Source: Sciurus carolinensis
Taxonomy: Eukaryota; Chordata; Mammalia; Rodentia; Sciuridae
Reading direction: 5' to 3'
Assembly: GCF_902686445.1 (NCBI RefSeq)
Contig: NC_062232.1
Coordinates: forward strand, 94,040,932 to 94,104,931
DNA length: 64,000 nucleotides
In this document: piece by piece, positions 10,792 through 22,975 of the stretch
Numbering within the stretch: the stretch's first letter is position 1
Layout: the number at the start of each line of letters is the position of its first letter
Translations under genes and position numbers: made by a program
The notes under the pieces: generated by a model
The model's database searches: none
What the model was told of the DNA's origin: nothing
What the model saw: only the letters and a program-made list of their open reading frames with translations

Positions 10792-10847
10792 TGTGTGTGT
10801 GTGTGTGTGTGTGTGGAGTGTGTGTGTGTGTGTGTGGTGTGTGTGTT
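10792..10847. repeat. (TG)n microsatellite
   Basis: Three blocks of gt dinucleotides separated by 'gga' and 'gg' interruptions. Confidence 0.95.
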
Positions 10848-11039
10848 AAGTTACTGAACTGGGATTAGGGGTAAAAGTTTTGGAAAGTAAATTTATTTTT
10901 AATTGAAAAGCTACTGATAGGTAAAACTAGCAAATATGAATCATGTTCCCATGGGGATTTAGGACATTTGTTCTATGAACGTTGAATACTGAATTTTGGA
11001 GCAAAGCTAATCATGTGTGCAATAATCACTCAGTATATA

Positions 11040-11280
11040 ACTAGTAACAACAACTACTATAACAAGTAAATGAGCAGTTACTATGCAATGGGCAGTGCTC
11101 TAAGCCCTTTACATGTATTAACTAAATGAATTTTCAGAATAACTATTAGTTAATACTGGTATTCATATTTCACAGAACAAACTAAGTCTCAGATAGATTA
11201 AGAAACTTGTCAAGATTACAAACTCAGTAGAGAAAGCTAAGATTCAGACCTGTATACCTGACTTCTGTGCTCATTGCAAT
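11040..11280 (+). mobile_element. MIR SINE
   Basis: Near-complete MIR: 'gagcagttactatgcaatgg', 'ctctaagccctttacatgta', 'tcacagaacaaactaagtct', 'aacttgtcaagattacaaac'. The MIR core is clear. Confidence 0.85.
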
Positions 11281-11650
11281 CTCCATGTCTCTAGAAATCT
11301 TCCCTAAAATGTATTATCCTTATTTTTACAGAAAACTCCTGCTGCTTCTTGGGATAGAGGTCTTATAATGCCCAAATTATGGAGACTAGCATGAAAATGG
11401 TCTAGGGAATGATTAGGAAGCACACTAACCAAAAAGAAAGTTTTCACATTTCAGATAAAAGTGAAAGAAGGATGCTGAAAAGAATTAATAATTCCTGATC
11501 TGGGGGATTACTCATGTGCATTAAGAGGCTGATGTAAATATCTCAATGTGATTAAACTTTATCTGCTGTTCTTCCAAAAAATGGAAACAAAGTGCACTTT
11601 TCCTGTGCAAGGCTCTGAATTCAGGAAATTCTTTCATCATGTAAGACTTT
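11281..11650. other. No recognised feature
   Basis: No gene or repeat recognised. Confidence 0.3.
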
Positions 11651-11880
11651 CTTTTGGTCCTTTGTTCAGCAAATATTCAGAATACCTATATGTTCCAGGC
11701 AATATACTAGGCCCTGAAAATACATTGATGAGCATAGATGGACATGTCACATGCTCCCATAGAGTTTGTAGTCAAATAGGGCAGGCAGACAATTAACAAT
11801 CCATAAACAAATGTATAATTACAAACAGGGGCAGGAGTTATGAGGGGAAAGTATTTGGGACCATAGTAGAGATAGTAACA
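11650..11880 (+). mobile_element. Ancient mammalian-wide interspersed repeat (family unassigned)
   Basis: Matches the common old repeat text 'ttcagcaaatattc..', 'gttccaggcaatatactagg', 'atacattgatgagcat', 'gcaggcagacaattaaca'. Other copies here are at 34.85, 47.0, 57.3-58.3 and probably 31.64 kb. I am unsure whether the family is L2/L3-like or another. Confidence 0.6.
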
Positions 11881-12320
11881 TGGAGACAATATGTTCTCCT
11901 CTGGAGAATTAGAAATTATTTCTCTCAGAAACCAGCATTACAAGTATAGGAAGCAACATAGAAAAACCTCATGATCCTTGTTCTTAAGGTCTAGAATGAG
12001 AACTAAATGAATCTATATTCATACAAAAAGTATTGCACTCATAATTTTGTGTATTGTTCATTATTTTCAAAGAAAGAAACAGGCTCTGTTAACTTATCAT
12101 TGGTAAAATAAAGCAAAATGAACCAACTTTATTTTGGTATATGGTCAGGTCACTTCAATTTTTGGTAAGATCCTCAAATTAAGGAAACTTTCTCATGCAT
12201 CCTTCAAGTTTCAAGTTTCCTCTTTTCTCCTCCCTCTGAGATTTGTACTAAGAATCATTGGATATCTTTTATGTGCCACATATCAGATTTATCCCTTCAT
12301 AGGCAAACTTCTTGCTTGAG
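11881..12320. other. No recognised feature
   Basis: No gene or repeat recognised. Short overlapping frames only. Confidence 0.3.
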
Positions 12321-13050
12321 AAATCTCCACTTGTTGCCTCCATTTTCTCACATTCTATCCATCACCATCACATCTCTGAAACTGCCAAAGAATTCTGTTT
12401 CTTGCTTCTTCATCATATTTGGTGTCTCTGTAACATTTAGTACTGAGTTGTCCTTCATCTATCATAAACACACACACCCTTTCTCTTTTGACTTCTGTGA
12501 CACCATTCTTTTCTAGTCTTTCATCTTTTTAATAGTCTATTGTCTTTTTGATGGCATTTTTCTGCTACTCAACATTTTAATGTTGTTGCTTTCCAAGTCA
12601 TTGTTTTCATTGCTTCTCTTTTTGTTTTACACACATGTCCTCCCTGGGACCACATATTTTTATAGAGTTTGCAGGAATCTCCGGTAGCCTCCTTTCTCCT
12701 AAGCTCTTATTACCTAACTGTGCACTAAATATTTCTCCTGATAACCTGCAGACACTTCATATTTAACATATTTGGAAGTGAAATCATTTTCCTTCCCTTC
12801 AATTCATTCTCCACTCTGAAGTCACAGTGATCTTTGGAAAATACAGATATGATTGTCATCATGACTCTGCTTGAATGCCTTCAATGGCTTCACTATTGCT
12901 ACCCTATGTATCTTTAATAATACCAGGGGTTCATCTCCATTCCCTCTTCATGCCAGACACTAGGCAATTCTAAAATATACCTGGATGCTTTGCATGTGCT
13001 GTTCTCTTTGCCTGCAGTGACCTTCTCCATTTTCTATTTAAATTATCCCT
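12321..13050 (+). mobile_element. L2 (LINE2) fragment
   Basis: The right part is clear L2: 'gaatgccttcaatggcttca', 'ttcatgccagacactaggca', 'tgctttgcatgtgctgttct', 'ctttgcctgcagtgaccttc'. The left part (12321-12780) is pyrimidine-rich and only tentatively the same element. Confidence 0.7.
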
Positions 13051-13711
13051 TTTAAATTAACTGCTATTAATCCAAAAGGAAATAGTTGGTTTATTTTATG
13101 GTTTTTGCTTTCATAGTATGCAGTTTATACTTCTCTTGTGACATCTGGACACATAAACATCATATGAATTCAATATGTGGTCATTTTCCATAGGTGATAT
13201 ACTCAAATATAGGAATAGCATCTTATATGTAATGCCCCCAAATAATGTGGTCCTGAAGACATAATTTGATATATAAATGCACTTGCAGACTCCAGGAGAT
13301 ACCAAATATACAAAACATTAGTTAATTGCAATAGAGATTTGAGAATTCTGTTTACTCAGTTATTAACTTAAATATTAACTCATTTTGATGATGAATAAGA
13401 ATTAACCATAATTATATTGATTATGTTTCACCTTCAAGTCATAGATTATTTATTGTGCTCAATTAATGACTTACAATCTATAATTAATAAAAAAAGGTCA
13501 TTATTTACAGTGATTTTTGGAGTTTCATGTTTCTTTTGTCTGAACTCTAAAGAAAGGGAAAGTACAGTAAAGCTTTGCTGATTTTTTCAAACTGACTTTA
13601 AAAGTTTATTAAGGAGTTAAAAGTCCTAAAAAGTGGAGCGGGGTATTTCCTTAGATTCATGGTAAAGAACAAGTTCTTTTTCTAGGAAAATAAAACACAC
13701 ATGATATTTTT
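13051..13711. other. No recognised feature
   Basis: AT-rich sequence with no credible gene or repeat. Confidence 0.3.
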
Positions 13712-13830
13712 AAAAATTTTATTGGTGTATAATATTATACATAATAGTGGATTTCATTGTGATATGATCATACATGCATTCCTTCCTACCCCTCATCCCT
13801 TTCTTCCACATTTGTATCTGGTAGAATTTC
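13712..13830 (-). mobile_element. L1 3' UTR end, minus strand
   Basis: 'ttttattggtgtataatatt' followed by 'acataatagtggatttcatt' is the reverse complement of the L1 3' end seen on the plus strand at 19.4 kb. Confidence 0.7.
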
Positions 13831-13944
13831 TATTACTTTCTCAAGACCCTGATCACCTGTGACTCCATATCCAGGGCCTTCATTCGTCACTTTGTACATA
13901 TCTTTGTTTTAATGTTTGTGCAATATATTACATCTGTATCTATC

Positions 13945-13981
<37 letters not shown>

Positions 13982-14008
13982 TATAATATATATATACACA
14001 TATATATT
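13945..14008. repeat. (TA)n/(CA)n compound microsatellite
   Basis: A tatata block, then acacac block, then further tatata sequence. Confidence 0.95.
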
Positions 14009-14679
14009 CCAATATTAAATTTGTTTTAAGTGAGACTGTGTCTTAGCCTTTATGTATCAACTATTAGATATGGGAACTTGAGATTGGGTCTAGTACATAA
14101 CAGATGGTGCTCAGACCTCAGGTAGCCATTATCTGAGGAACTCCTTTTAGAAAGGTGAAATTCAGCAAACCCTACTTCTACTTTCCAGCTTCTCATTTAC
14201 TAGGTCTGAAGTTGTTCCTAGCAATTCACTATTTATAAACTTTCCAAATATTTCATATCTTAGTAAACTCAACTAAGGAGGCATAAACTAACCCTTTGGC
14301 AATCAAAATACATGACCAAAAGTCTTCTATTTATCCTACTTACCTTCTAACATGAGAAAATGCCACTGATTTCAATTTTCTCATGTACCATATTTAAATA
14401 TGTTTTGGTATATTACTGTAATATTCAGATCTTCCTAAATAGTGGTCAGAGAAAATAAGCCACATTCCACAGGAGACAAAGGGTTTACAAATCAACAGGT
14501 AACTTGGAAGAATTTGAATGGGGATTTCTCTATATTGAGGGCATATCAAGATTATGAATTAATAATTTTTTTAAGGAGTGAAGATATTGCTTATTTTTGC
14601 TTAAGATTTTCTCCCAAATATGTTTCCTATATCAGGAGTTTTCAAATTGCTTAATAAAGCATTAGAACTTCTGATTCCA
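14009..14679. other. No recognised feature
   Basis: No gene or repeat recognised. A 70-codon frame at 14442-14654 lacks any recognisable motif. Confidence 0.3.
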
Positions 14680-16290
14680 GCTAGGATGGAGAAAAAGATA
14701 CCAGATTTACCCTCCTATATGGAGCAACCAAAAACAAACAAATTAAATGCAAAAAAACTAAACACGAAAATATATGAAACCATAGTTTTTAAGACAGTGA
14801 ACATAAGGCAATGAATGGCAGTAACCCTAGAGAAATGGAAAATGAATGAGGTCAGATCCATGATTGCCCCAACATTCTGTGCTGAGAAACTATCACAGGC
14901 ATACCACAGGGAGAACTGAGGTGAACAAAGGCAACTTAGTAGAAAAAAGGATAATCTTTTCAACAAAGAGTGATAGAATAATTGTACATCCATATGCAAA
15001 GAAGAATTAGCTACAATCCATATCTCACCCCATGCACAAAAAATTAATTCAAAACAGATTGGAGTCCTAAATATACAACCTAAAACTATATAAATTACAG
15101 AAGAAAATATAAGATGAAAATTTATGATCTTGGGCAAAAATTTCTTGCTCGTGACATGAAGAGAATGATCAGTAGAAATAATCGAAGGGAATGGGGTTGT
15201 AGTTCAGAGCTTATGTGAGCCCTAGATTCCATCCCAAGCACTGCAAAAAAAAAAATGATAAAATGCACTTCATTGAAATTAAATCTTCTCTTTCAAAGAC
15301 ACCATTAAGAAATTGAAAATACTAGCCACAGCTAGGAGAAAATCTTCACTCAGCATATATCTGATAAAGGACTTTCATTCATAGTATATAAGCAATTTGC
15401 AAAACTTAATAAGAAAACCACCCAATAGAAGGTGGGCAAAATATTTGAACAAATACTTTGCCAAAGAATATACACAAACAGCCAATAAACACATGAAAAG
15501 ATGCCTAACACTGTAAGTCATCAAGGAAGTACAAATCAAATTCACAATGGGATAACCTTGAAGCATCTATGAGAATGGCTAAGATTCCAAAGACTGACTA
15601 TGTCAGATCATGAGGATGTGGATCAAGTGGGACACACTGCTTGTATGTAAAATGTCACAACCACTTTGGAAAACAGTTTGGCGGTTTCTCAAAAAGTAAC
15701 ATACATCTAAACACAATCCAACCATCCACTCCTAGGCATTTACCCAAGAGGAAAGAAAGAACTTCTCTCTGAATAGAATGCAAATGTTCATTTTATCTGT
15801 AGTAATTCTAAACAGGAAACAACCAAATGTCCCCCAAAAAGTGAATGGATAAACTAATTATGGTATAGTCACAAAATGGAATATTATTCATCAATGAAAT
15901 GAATGAACCATGATACATACCAGAATGTGAATTAACCTAAAAATAATTTTGAGGAGTGCAAGAAACCAGAAAACTAAGAGTACATAGTTTATTACTCAAT
16001 TTACATAAAATTGAAAATTAAAATATGCAAACTAATCCATTCTGACAGGATTAGGATCATTCCTTGCTTTAGGTTGGGGTTTATTGGAGGGAGGTCTTGG
16101 AACGTGCTACAAATAAAAATTTAAGGGTCATGGATATGGTTACAATTTTGATTGTGTTGTTGGTTTCCCAGGCATGTATATGTCAGGACTTATCAAATTG
16201 TATTCTTTAAAATGTGCAATTTGCATTTTGGCCCTTGCACCCAGTAAAGCTGTTGAAATGTATTAGATCTTTTACTTCAAATAAATTCTT
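14680..16290 (+). mobile_element. Old L1M copy with internal deletion
   Basis: Begins with old-L1 5' text ('gataccagatttaccctcct'). From about 14940 it continues as ORF2 C-terminal sequence ('aaggataatcttttcaacaa', 'aaccactttggaaaacagtt', 'aatggataaactaattatgg') and ends with an L1M tail ending 'agtaaagctgttgaaatg'. The middle of the element is missing. All frames are broken. An ID SINE sits inside at about 15189-15256. Confidence 0.8.
15189..15256 (+). mobile_element. ID-type SINE (shortened)
   Basis: 'aatggggttgtagttcagag' head and 'ccctagattccatcccaagc' B-box part, then an A11 tail. The middle part is shortened. It is nested in the old L1. Confidence 0.75.
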
Positions 16291-19082
16291 ACTTGGAAGT
16301 TCGATAATTAAAACAGAAAACACAGACTTCTACCATCTTATTTCTGAAGAAATCTATTGAACTCTTATTTGAAAACCTCGGGCATAGAACATGTGACTTC
16401 TGGAACTATATTTATATGTAGAGATAAATATGATGATATTTTACTTTAATTCAAGACTTCTCTAGAAGTCTTGGTTTGTCATTAGTCTTAGGTGCAATTG
16501 CAGTAAAAGGGGCCATTAAGAAAGTCTGTGAAAATGAGCTATTCTAGATATCTGAAAGTACCTTGTATATTTGTGCATATTTCTTTAAAAATCTTCTCTT
16601 AAAATTATTTTTAGCAAATATTTTAATAATATGTGACCTATTTCCATCATTTTATATAGAATATATCTTTTATTTAGTTTCTCTCTTTTAATGACTCAGG
16701 ACCATCATTACTAGCATCAAACTTGCATTATACTGGAATGTAGTGATACCCTCTGGACTTCATTAAATGTGCATACATATTCACTCCAGTAATAAGTGAC
16801 TTAAAACAAGAGTATTTTTTCTCTTTGTGGGGGAGAAATGATGGTTACATCTGCCACTTCTATATTCTGTCTCCTCCTGTTCTGTCATCTGTCACTTCTT
16901 GTAGAGTGTGACTTCCTGGATCAGCATCCCTTCCTTCATTCTAATATATGAATTCTAATTGGTAAAGCATGTAACCAAGATTGTTAGAATTTTAGAGACA
17001 TAAGCTATGAATAGAGGACAGGCTAGTTTTCCTTCAAATGGAATATGTGATTTTAGTGCATGGACTATATTCAATGAGTGAAGCAATTAATTTTTGTCCT
17101 TTGACTCTCAGCTCTGTAATGGATAATTTGGTTTGCTGCAGAATTCAGTTCCAAACAGTTTAGATATTATTGAATTACATATCTAAAGACCTGCATTAGA
17201 GAAGCTATAAAATAGGACTTTCATCACCATATTCCTTGTTTAAAAAATGTATTATTTTGACTATTAGTAAAAGTCAGCCTTATTTTGAGGGACCTGGAAA
17301 TTTGAAGGTACTACCCTGAGTCTGAAATCTCTTGGTATTGCTAGCTATCAGACTAGAAGGCAGTACTACTAGCTGCTCCCCTGATCAGTAATTCTTCTAT
17401 ATCTCCTCCAATATTAAGTATCAACTGTTAGAAGAGATGAACAAAATATGGATGATTCTTGTAATTTTTAAAGAGAACATTTCCTCTTCCTCAAATTTTT
17501 TTTCAAAATAGTTCTGACTTTGTCATGAAAAAGAAAATTGCCCTTCTCTTTTTGATCCCAAAGGAAGCTTTGGAAAACACTGATAATGGAATCAGTAGTT
17601 GAATTTAGCAATTTGTTTGGTAATGTGCCATTTTTTCCCATATTGTAGAATCAGAGAGTAAGCTTATTTTCAAGAATAGCTGGGGAATAGTCTCAGCTAG
17701 TGAGAGGGTTATAAATAAGACCATACTTATAAATTTAGTTGTTATCACTTTCTTTCATAAAAGGCAGTCTTAGTTAAATGCTGAAAGTCTTCACATGTTA
17801 CTGTTTACCTTGATAAATTCATTATAGCCTAGGGTCTGGCCATCAGAAATTTGATTCTCTCAAGCACATTAAGCATAGTTGTTTCTTTTATTTGGGGGGA
17901 GTGGGCAGAAAGCTTGTATTAACATTAACCAAGGTATCAGAGACAGATAGACAAGAATGTCTATTTTTTCTGGAAATGAAACCCGTCAAGAAAGCGAGAA
18001 TGCTTGTTTCTCCAGATCTAGATCCTCTCTTCCTATAATCAAGCCACATGATCAGATTAACAAATTTTTGAATGAGCATGGGCTCAGAGCATGGAGGTGT
18101 GCCACAGAAAACTCTCTGCCTAGACAATATTTGGGTAGGCAATGCCCACCTGTGGCTTTCTGGATCTTGCCAATCTGACTTCTGTTCTCTCAGTCTCTTT
18201 CTTAATAGTGTACTGCACAGTTCATTAAGTTTCCAAACAGGATAAAATTCAGTTGATTATGTTTCCATTTAAGTAAATTAAAATCACATTTCTGCTTTGG
18301 CTCCTTGAGGTCATTTTAATTGAAGTTTTTCGTGTTTCCAAACTTTTCTGACTGACACATTTACTTTCCAAAGTGGCTATTATACATTATTAGTGGTCTT
18401 TGCTGAATTATACTTCTGATTTCTCTTCTTCCTATTAACCTATTATAATCATTAATACTAAAAATAAATCATATGGTGCCTGCCTAATCTATAATATTCA
18501 TGCATCTCATCTGCCTAATTTTAAAAGTATGGCTTATGTTAATCAACTGAATGATGACTTCAAAATCGATTCATATCTAAAACCTACCCAAATATGTTTT
18601 AGTTGGTAAACATATATTAACAATTCACTATGGATAATGTATGCATTAATTTTCGCAAGTTACACAGTAACTTGTATATTTTACTTACGATGTAATAGAA
18701 CATACAGGAAATTTCAGTGTTTCAGTGACTTTTCCAAGGAAATCTTGTTACATGAAATCTGCTAGTATAGACTCTTAAGACAGAATGCCAAGTTAGCTTA
18801 ATGTGTGGTCAGGATGATCATTCCATGAATATCAACTCTGAAATTTGTTCTGGTAGTTTTTACATAGATGGGTTCCTGCCCATTTTACTTAATATGTCTC
18901 TGGAAGAACCTTTCTTAGTTAGCTGATGTGTATTTCAGGAAAAAAACAAACTAATTTTAGCACAACCTAAGGAAAAAGATTCATAGAATGTTCATTTTAA
19001 ATGAATTTAGAGTCCTTAAGTCCTTTATGATTACTCTATGGATTACATGGGCATCACTTTTATATCACTTTCTAGTAAATGA
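16291..19082. other. Long stretch without recognised repeat or gene
   Basis: About 2.8 kb of ordinary AT-rich sequence in which I recognise no exon, RNA gene or repeat. Overlapping frames on opposite strands at 17888-18178 are the longest and have no recognisable product. This could be unique intergenic or intronic DNA, possibly with conserved non-coding elements, which cannot be judged from one species. Confidence 0.4.
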
Positions 19083-19135
19083 TTTTTCCTTCTTTCTTTC
19101 TCTTTATTCCCCTTCCTTCATTTTTTCTCTTTATA
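19083..19135. repeat. T/C-rich low-complexity tract
   Basis: Interrupted ttcttt/ctttct tract immediately before a minus-strand ID SINE; part may be that SINE's degraded tail. Confidence 0.6.
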
Positions 19136-19204
19136 TTTTTTGTGGTGCTGGGAAATTGATCCTAGGACCTCATGTATATTAAGCAATGAACTACATCCTT
19201 AGTC
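19136..19204 (-). mobile_element. ID-type SINE, minus strand
   Basis: 'tgtggtgctgggaaattgat', 'cctaggacctcatgtatatt' and 'gaactacatccttagtcc' are the reverse complement of a diverged ID head and B box. Confidence 0.75.
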
Positions 19205-19396
19205 CATTACCTAGTCTTTGAACATCTTCAGTGATGAGAACCTACTCCCTTGTAAAGCAACCAACGTCACACATGAACCATTTAAATGTCAAAAGTTTTG
19301 CTTTTATTTAACTAAATATATCTTTTTGTAAATTTCATCTGCTGGTTTCAATTTTGTGGTTTGAAGTAAGATTGTGTGGTTTATAACCTAGAACTT

Positions 19397-19520
19397 AAGA
19401 ATGCAAATGTTTGAATGATATTGGTCAAATTACATTGTGTGCATATAGAATATGCTTCAACAAATCCCATCGTTATGGATAACTATAAACACCAATAAAA
19501 ATTTGAAAAAAGAATGCAAA
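19397..19520 (+). mobile_element. Very short 5'-truncated L1 with target-site duplication
   Basis: Body 19408-19509 is the last hundred bases of an L1 3' UTR ('attggtcaaattacattgtg', 'caccaataaaaatttgaaaa'). It is flanked by an identical 11-bp duplication, aagaatgcaaa at 19397-19407 and 19510-19520. Confidence 0.85.
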
Positions 19521-20808
19521 CATTGGGGAAGTGAAATATTAATTGTGGGTCTAAATTAATAATACTTGCAGTTATCTGATATTTTGGATTATCAAAGCCA
19601 ATGATCTCTAAAAATCAAAGTATAGTAGACACATTTTAAAAAGCAATGGAAGTGCCAGTAGCAGATATATGAAGACAGTACACACAAGATAAATGATCTA
19701 CGTAGGAAGAAAGTTGAAGATGGGGCTGTCAGTGTGGAGGGAGTGACTGAAATCAAGTAGACTATAAAAGAAATATAGAATTTAAGAGCTGTTATCTAAT
19801 GATTTATTTTATAGATGAAGCCACTCTGGACCAGAGTACATAAATCATTTATCCAATGACTGTCAGTTAGTACATGAGAGAGCCTGAACAGGAATTCAGG
19901 TAAAGAAAGGGATATACTTTAGCAAAATGGTTATGAAATCATGTTTAAAATGCAGGGAGTGATCATTTACACAACTCAAGACAAGAGCACAAGGTAGGTT
20001 GTGGCAAAGTGAAGATATCAGGCAAGGGGATTGGAATAGATGTCACTGATGCCACCAAACAAGAATTTTATTTATCATAAAAGGTATCAGGAATCACTGT
20101 GAGAATTAGTGAGAACTTTACTAAGGTTTTGGTCCTATGTCTGGACTATAATCCCCAACATTGATAGAGCCTTGCCCTCTGTTGCAACTATTGCTCCTGT
20201 ATGCAGTCCCAGAAGGACTCCATTGATAAAACTGGAATGAAGAACAGATACCTACTCCCTTCAAAGGGACAGAAACACTTTTAACTCTTTTCATGTTAAA
20301 AATAGAGTTAACAAATGCAGAAGACAACAGGGGTCAGAAAGATAATAAAGCAGGCCTCTGTAGGCACTGGGTAGTGGTGGGGACTGTCCAGAGAAGGCAG
20401 GCAATACTCCCTCCAGTCAATCACTGCCGTGCATGAATGTATGTTAAGTATTGCCAGATATTCCAGTTTTTCTGTTTGATTTTTATACAACTTGTCTAAA
20501 TGAGTAAATGGACAACTAACTAAAAAACCTCAACACAGTGTAAAGTTCAATGAAACACATCTGTGGGCTGAAAGTAGCATGGGATAACCCCAGTTGTGAT
20601 CTATAATACAAAGGACACAAGCAGGATATTTTCTAGATATGCAAGGACAGAAAATCAAAGTATAATATTACTACATAAGGACTGGAATGGAAAAGTTAGG
20701 AACGATGATATTTTGTCTTTTATGAAGTCAAATAATCTAATTTTACATGAAAACTCTTTCCCAGTATTGTACTGGGAACTTGATTTTTCTCTAATAATGT
20801 TCTTTGAT
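19521..20808. other. No recognised gene; possible old repeat pieces
   Basis: No convincing coding exon. The text at 20440-20580 has a feel of old DNA-transposon sequence but I could not assign it. Overlapping 60-73 codon frames have no recognisable product. Confidence 0.35.
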
Positions 20809-21420
20809 TTTATGTGACTTTGGTTTGTCATTGTACCTATGCTAACATCTAGTTCATGCATATAGGATGTTATTTATTTAGGTCTTTAATTTCTTTCTGA
20901 GGTATTTCATAGTTTTCAGTATACAATCCTTACACTTTCTTGTTAACTTTATTTCTATTTTTTATGCAATCATAAATGAAGTTATTTTCTTAATTACCTT
21001 TTTGGATTATTCATCCCACTATATAGAAATACAAACAATTTCTGTGTTGAGTGTTCATGTTATATCCTGCAACTCTGCTGAATCTATTTATCACCTTTAA
21101 TAGGATGGATTCTTTAAGGTTTTCTAAAAATAAGATTATGTCACCTGTAAATAGAAATATTCTATCTTCTCCTTTCTAATCTGGATGCCTTTATTTATTT
21201 TCATGCTTAAGTGCTCAGGCTATAACTTCCAATGTTAAATAGTAGAAGTGGGCATCCTTGCCTTGTTCCTAACCTTAGCAGGGGAGAATCTTTCAGATTT
21301 TTACCATTAAGTATGGTTATGTGCGGGTTTTTCATAAATTTTTATTAGGATGCTCTTTTCTATTATTAGTAGAGTTTTTTTTATCATGAAACCATTTTGA
21401 ATTGCCAGAAAAGTAAGTCA
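20809..21420 (-). mobile_element. L1 ORF2 remnant, minus strand
   Basis: Reverse complement of the L1 ORF2 reverse-transcriptase part: 'aaataagattatgtcacctg', 'agtgggcatccttgccttgt', 'ttaccattaagtatggttat' are the standard antisense landmarks. Frames are broken. Confidence 0.8.
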
Positions 21421-21628
21421 ATATTAGCAAGAGAAATGTTTGTCTTATAGATGGTTTTCCTCTGAGACTGAACCAAATGGACCTACTTCAGGGTTAACTC
21501 TCTCATTGGCTGCACATATTTTAAGATGGTGACATATAATTGATTTTTTGATTTAGCATAGAATCTTTGACAACCTTGAAAGAACAGTTTTCAATGGAAT
21601 GAGATGAGTGAAAGTCCAGTTTGAATGG

Positions 21629-22088
21629 TGTATTAAGTTTCCTAGGTCTGCCACTCTAACAAATTACTACAAACTGAGTGACTTAAAACAACAGAAATTA
21701 TCCTCTCACAGTTTTGACGGTTGGGAGTTAAAATGTATGTGTAGGCAGAGTTTGTTCCTTCTGCAGATTCTGAGGTAATATCTGTTCCCTGCCTCTCTCA
21801 CAGTTTTTGGTGTTTGTTAGCAATTTTGATCTTCATTGGTTGCATCTATCCAATCCCTGCCTCCACTTTTTATGGTGTTCTCCATGTGTTCCCTGTTATC
21901 TTCTCACTGTATTTTTGTCTTTGTTTCTTCTGCCTTTCTTAAAAGGACACAAGTTAGGGTGCACCTTATCCCTTCATCTTAAATACATCTGTAATGACAT
22001 TATTTCCGAATATGGCCACATTCCAAATAAGGTCCAGAGATTAGAACCTCAATACGTTATTTTGGGAGACACAACTCATCTCATAACA
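21629..22088 (-). mobile_element. MLT1-type solo LTR (ERVL-MaLR), minus strand
   Basis: Reads TG...CA at the ends. Contains 'tctaacaaattactacaaac', 'ttaaaacaacagaaattatc' and 'tccaaataaggtccagag'. A possible 5-bp target-site duplication is aatgg at 21624-21628 versus aatgt at 22089-22093 (one mismatch). No internal retroviral sequence beside it. Confidence 0.8.
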
Positions 22089-22439
22089 AATGTATTCAAG
22101 AAAGAATAGGAAGAGGAGAATTGGAACACTGTTTAGCAAATACTTTTACAAGTGAAGAATAGATGGGCAAGTGGGACCAAGAGAGTGATTTTGTTATCGT
22201 TGTATATTTTTTACATTGCTTTTAACATGGTGAAAATAAGTATTTAATGCATGAAGTGATGTAGTACAGTGAAAAATAAGTGGGGGGAGAGAAAGAATGT
22301 GTGAATAAATTGACTTTGAGTGAGAAAGGATGGGATTTAGTGACCAAGTGACAGATTGACCTTAGCTAAGAATTTGGACATTCAACCATAATAATAGGAA
22401 GGAAGGCTGCATATGGAATTACTAGTGATAGTACAGTGA

Positions 22440-22975
22440 TGCGGCTGCATCAATGTTTATAGCAGCTCAATTCACAATAGCTAAGCAGAGAAAGCAACCT
22501 AGGTCCCTTCGACAGATGAATGGATAAAGAAATTGTGGTATATATACACATGGAATATTACTGAGCCATAAAGAAGAGACTTTCTGACATTTGCCATTAA
22601 ATGGATCCCATCAGGAGACAATCATGCAAAGTGAAATAAGTCAATCCCCAAAATACAAAGACTAAATGTTCTGTCTGATATGTGGATGCTAACACACAAT
22701 AAGGGGGTGGGGGCAGAGGGAAGAATAGAAGTTCATTGGATTAGACAAAGGGGAATGAAGGGAAGGGAGAGGGATGAGAATAGGAAAGGCAGTAGAATGA
22801 ATCAGACATAACTTTCCTATGTTCTATATGAATACATAACCAGTGTAACTCCACATCATGTACAACCACAAGAATACAAAGTTATACTCCATGTATGTAT
22901 GATATACATACATATATAATATACTCATATTAAAATATACTCATCATATATATCTAAAAAGAACAAATGAAAAAA
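22440..22975 (+). mobile_element. 5'-truncated L1 (ORF2 end and 3' UTR)
   Basis: Starts at the segment 'atcaatgtttatagcagctc', continues through 'gaatggataaagaaattgtg' and the ORF2 end, then a purine-rich 3' UTR and a decayed A/T-rich tail at 22890-22975. A target-site duplication is not clear. Confidence 0.85.

Noticed and set aside
14715..15137. 140-codon minus-strand frame
   Set aside because: Antisense to an old L1M copy.
20121..20327. 68-codon minus-strand frame as a possible exon
   Set aside because: Reads smoothly, but I see no recognisable motif, splice context or start, so it stays unassigned.
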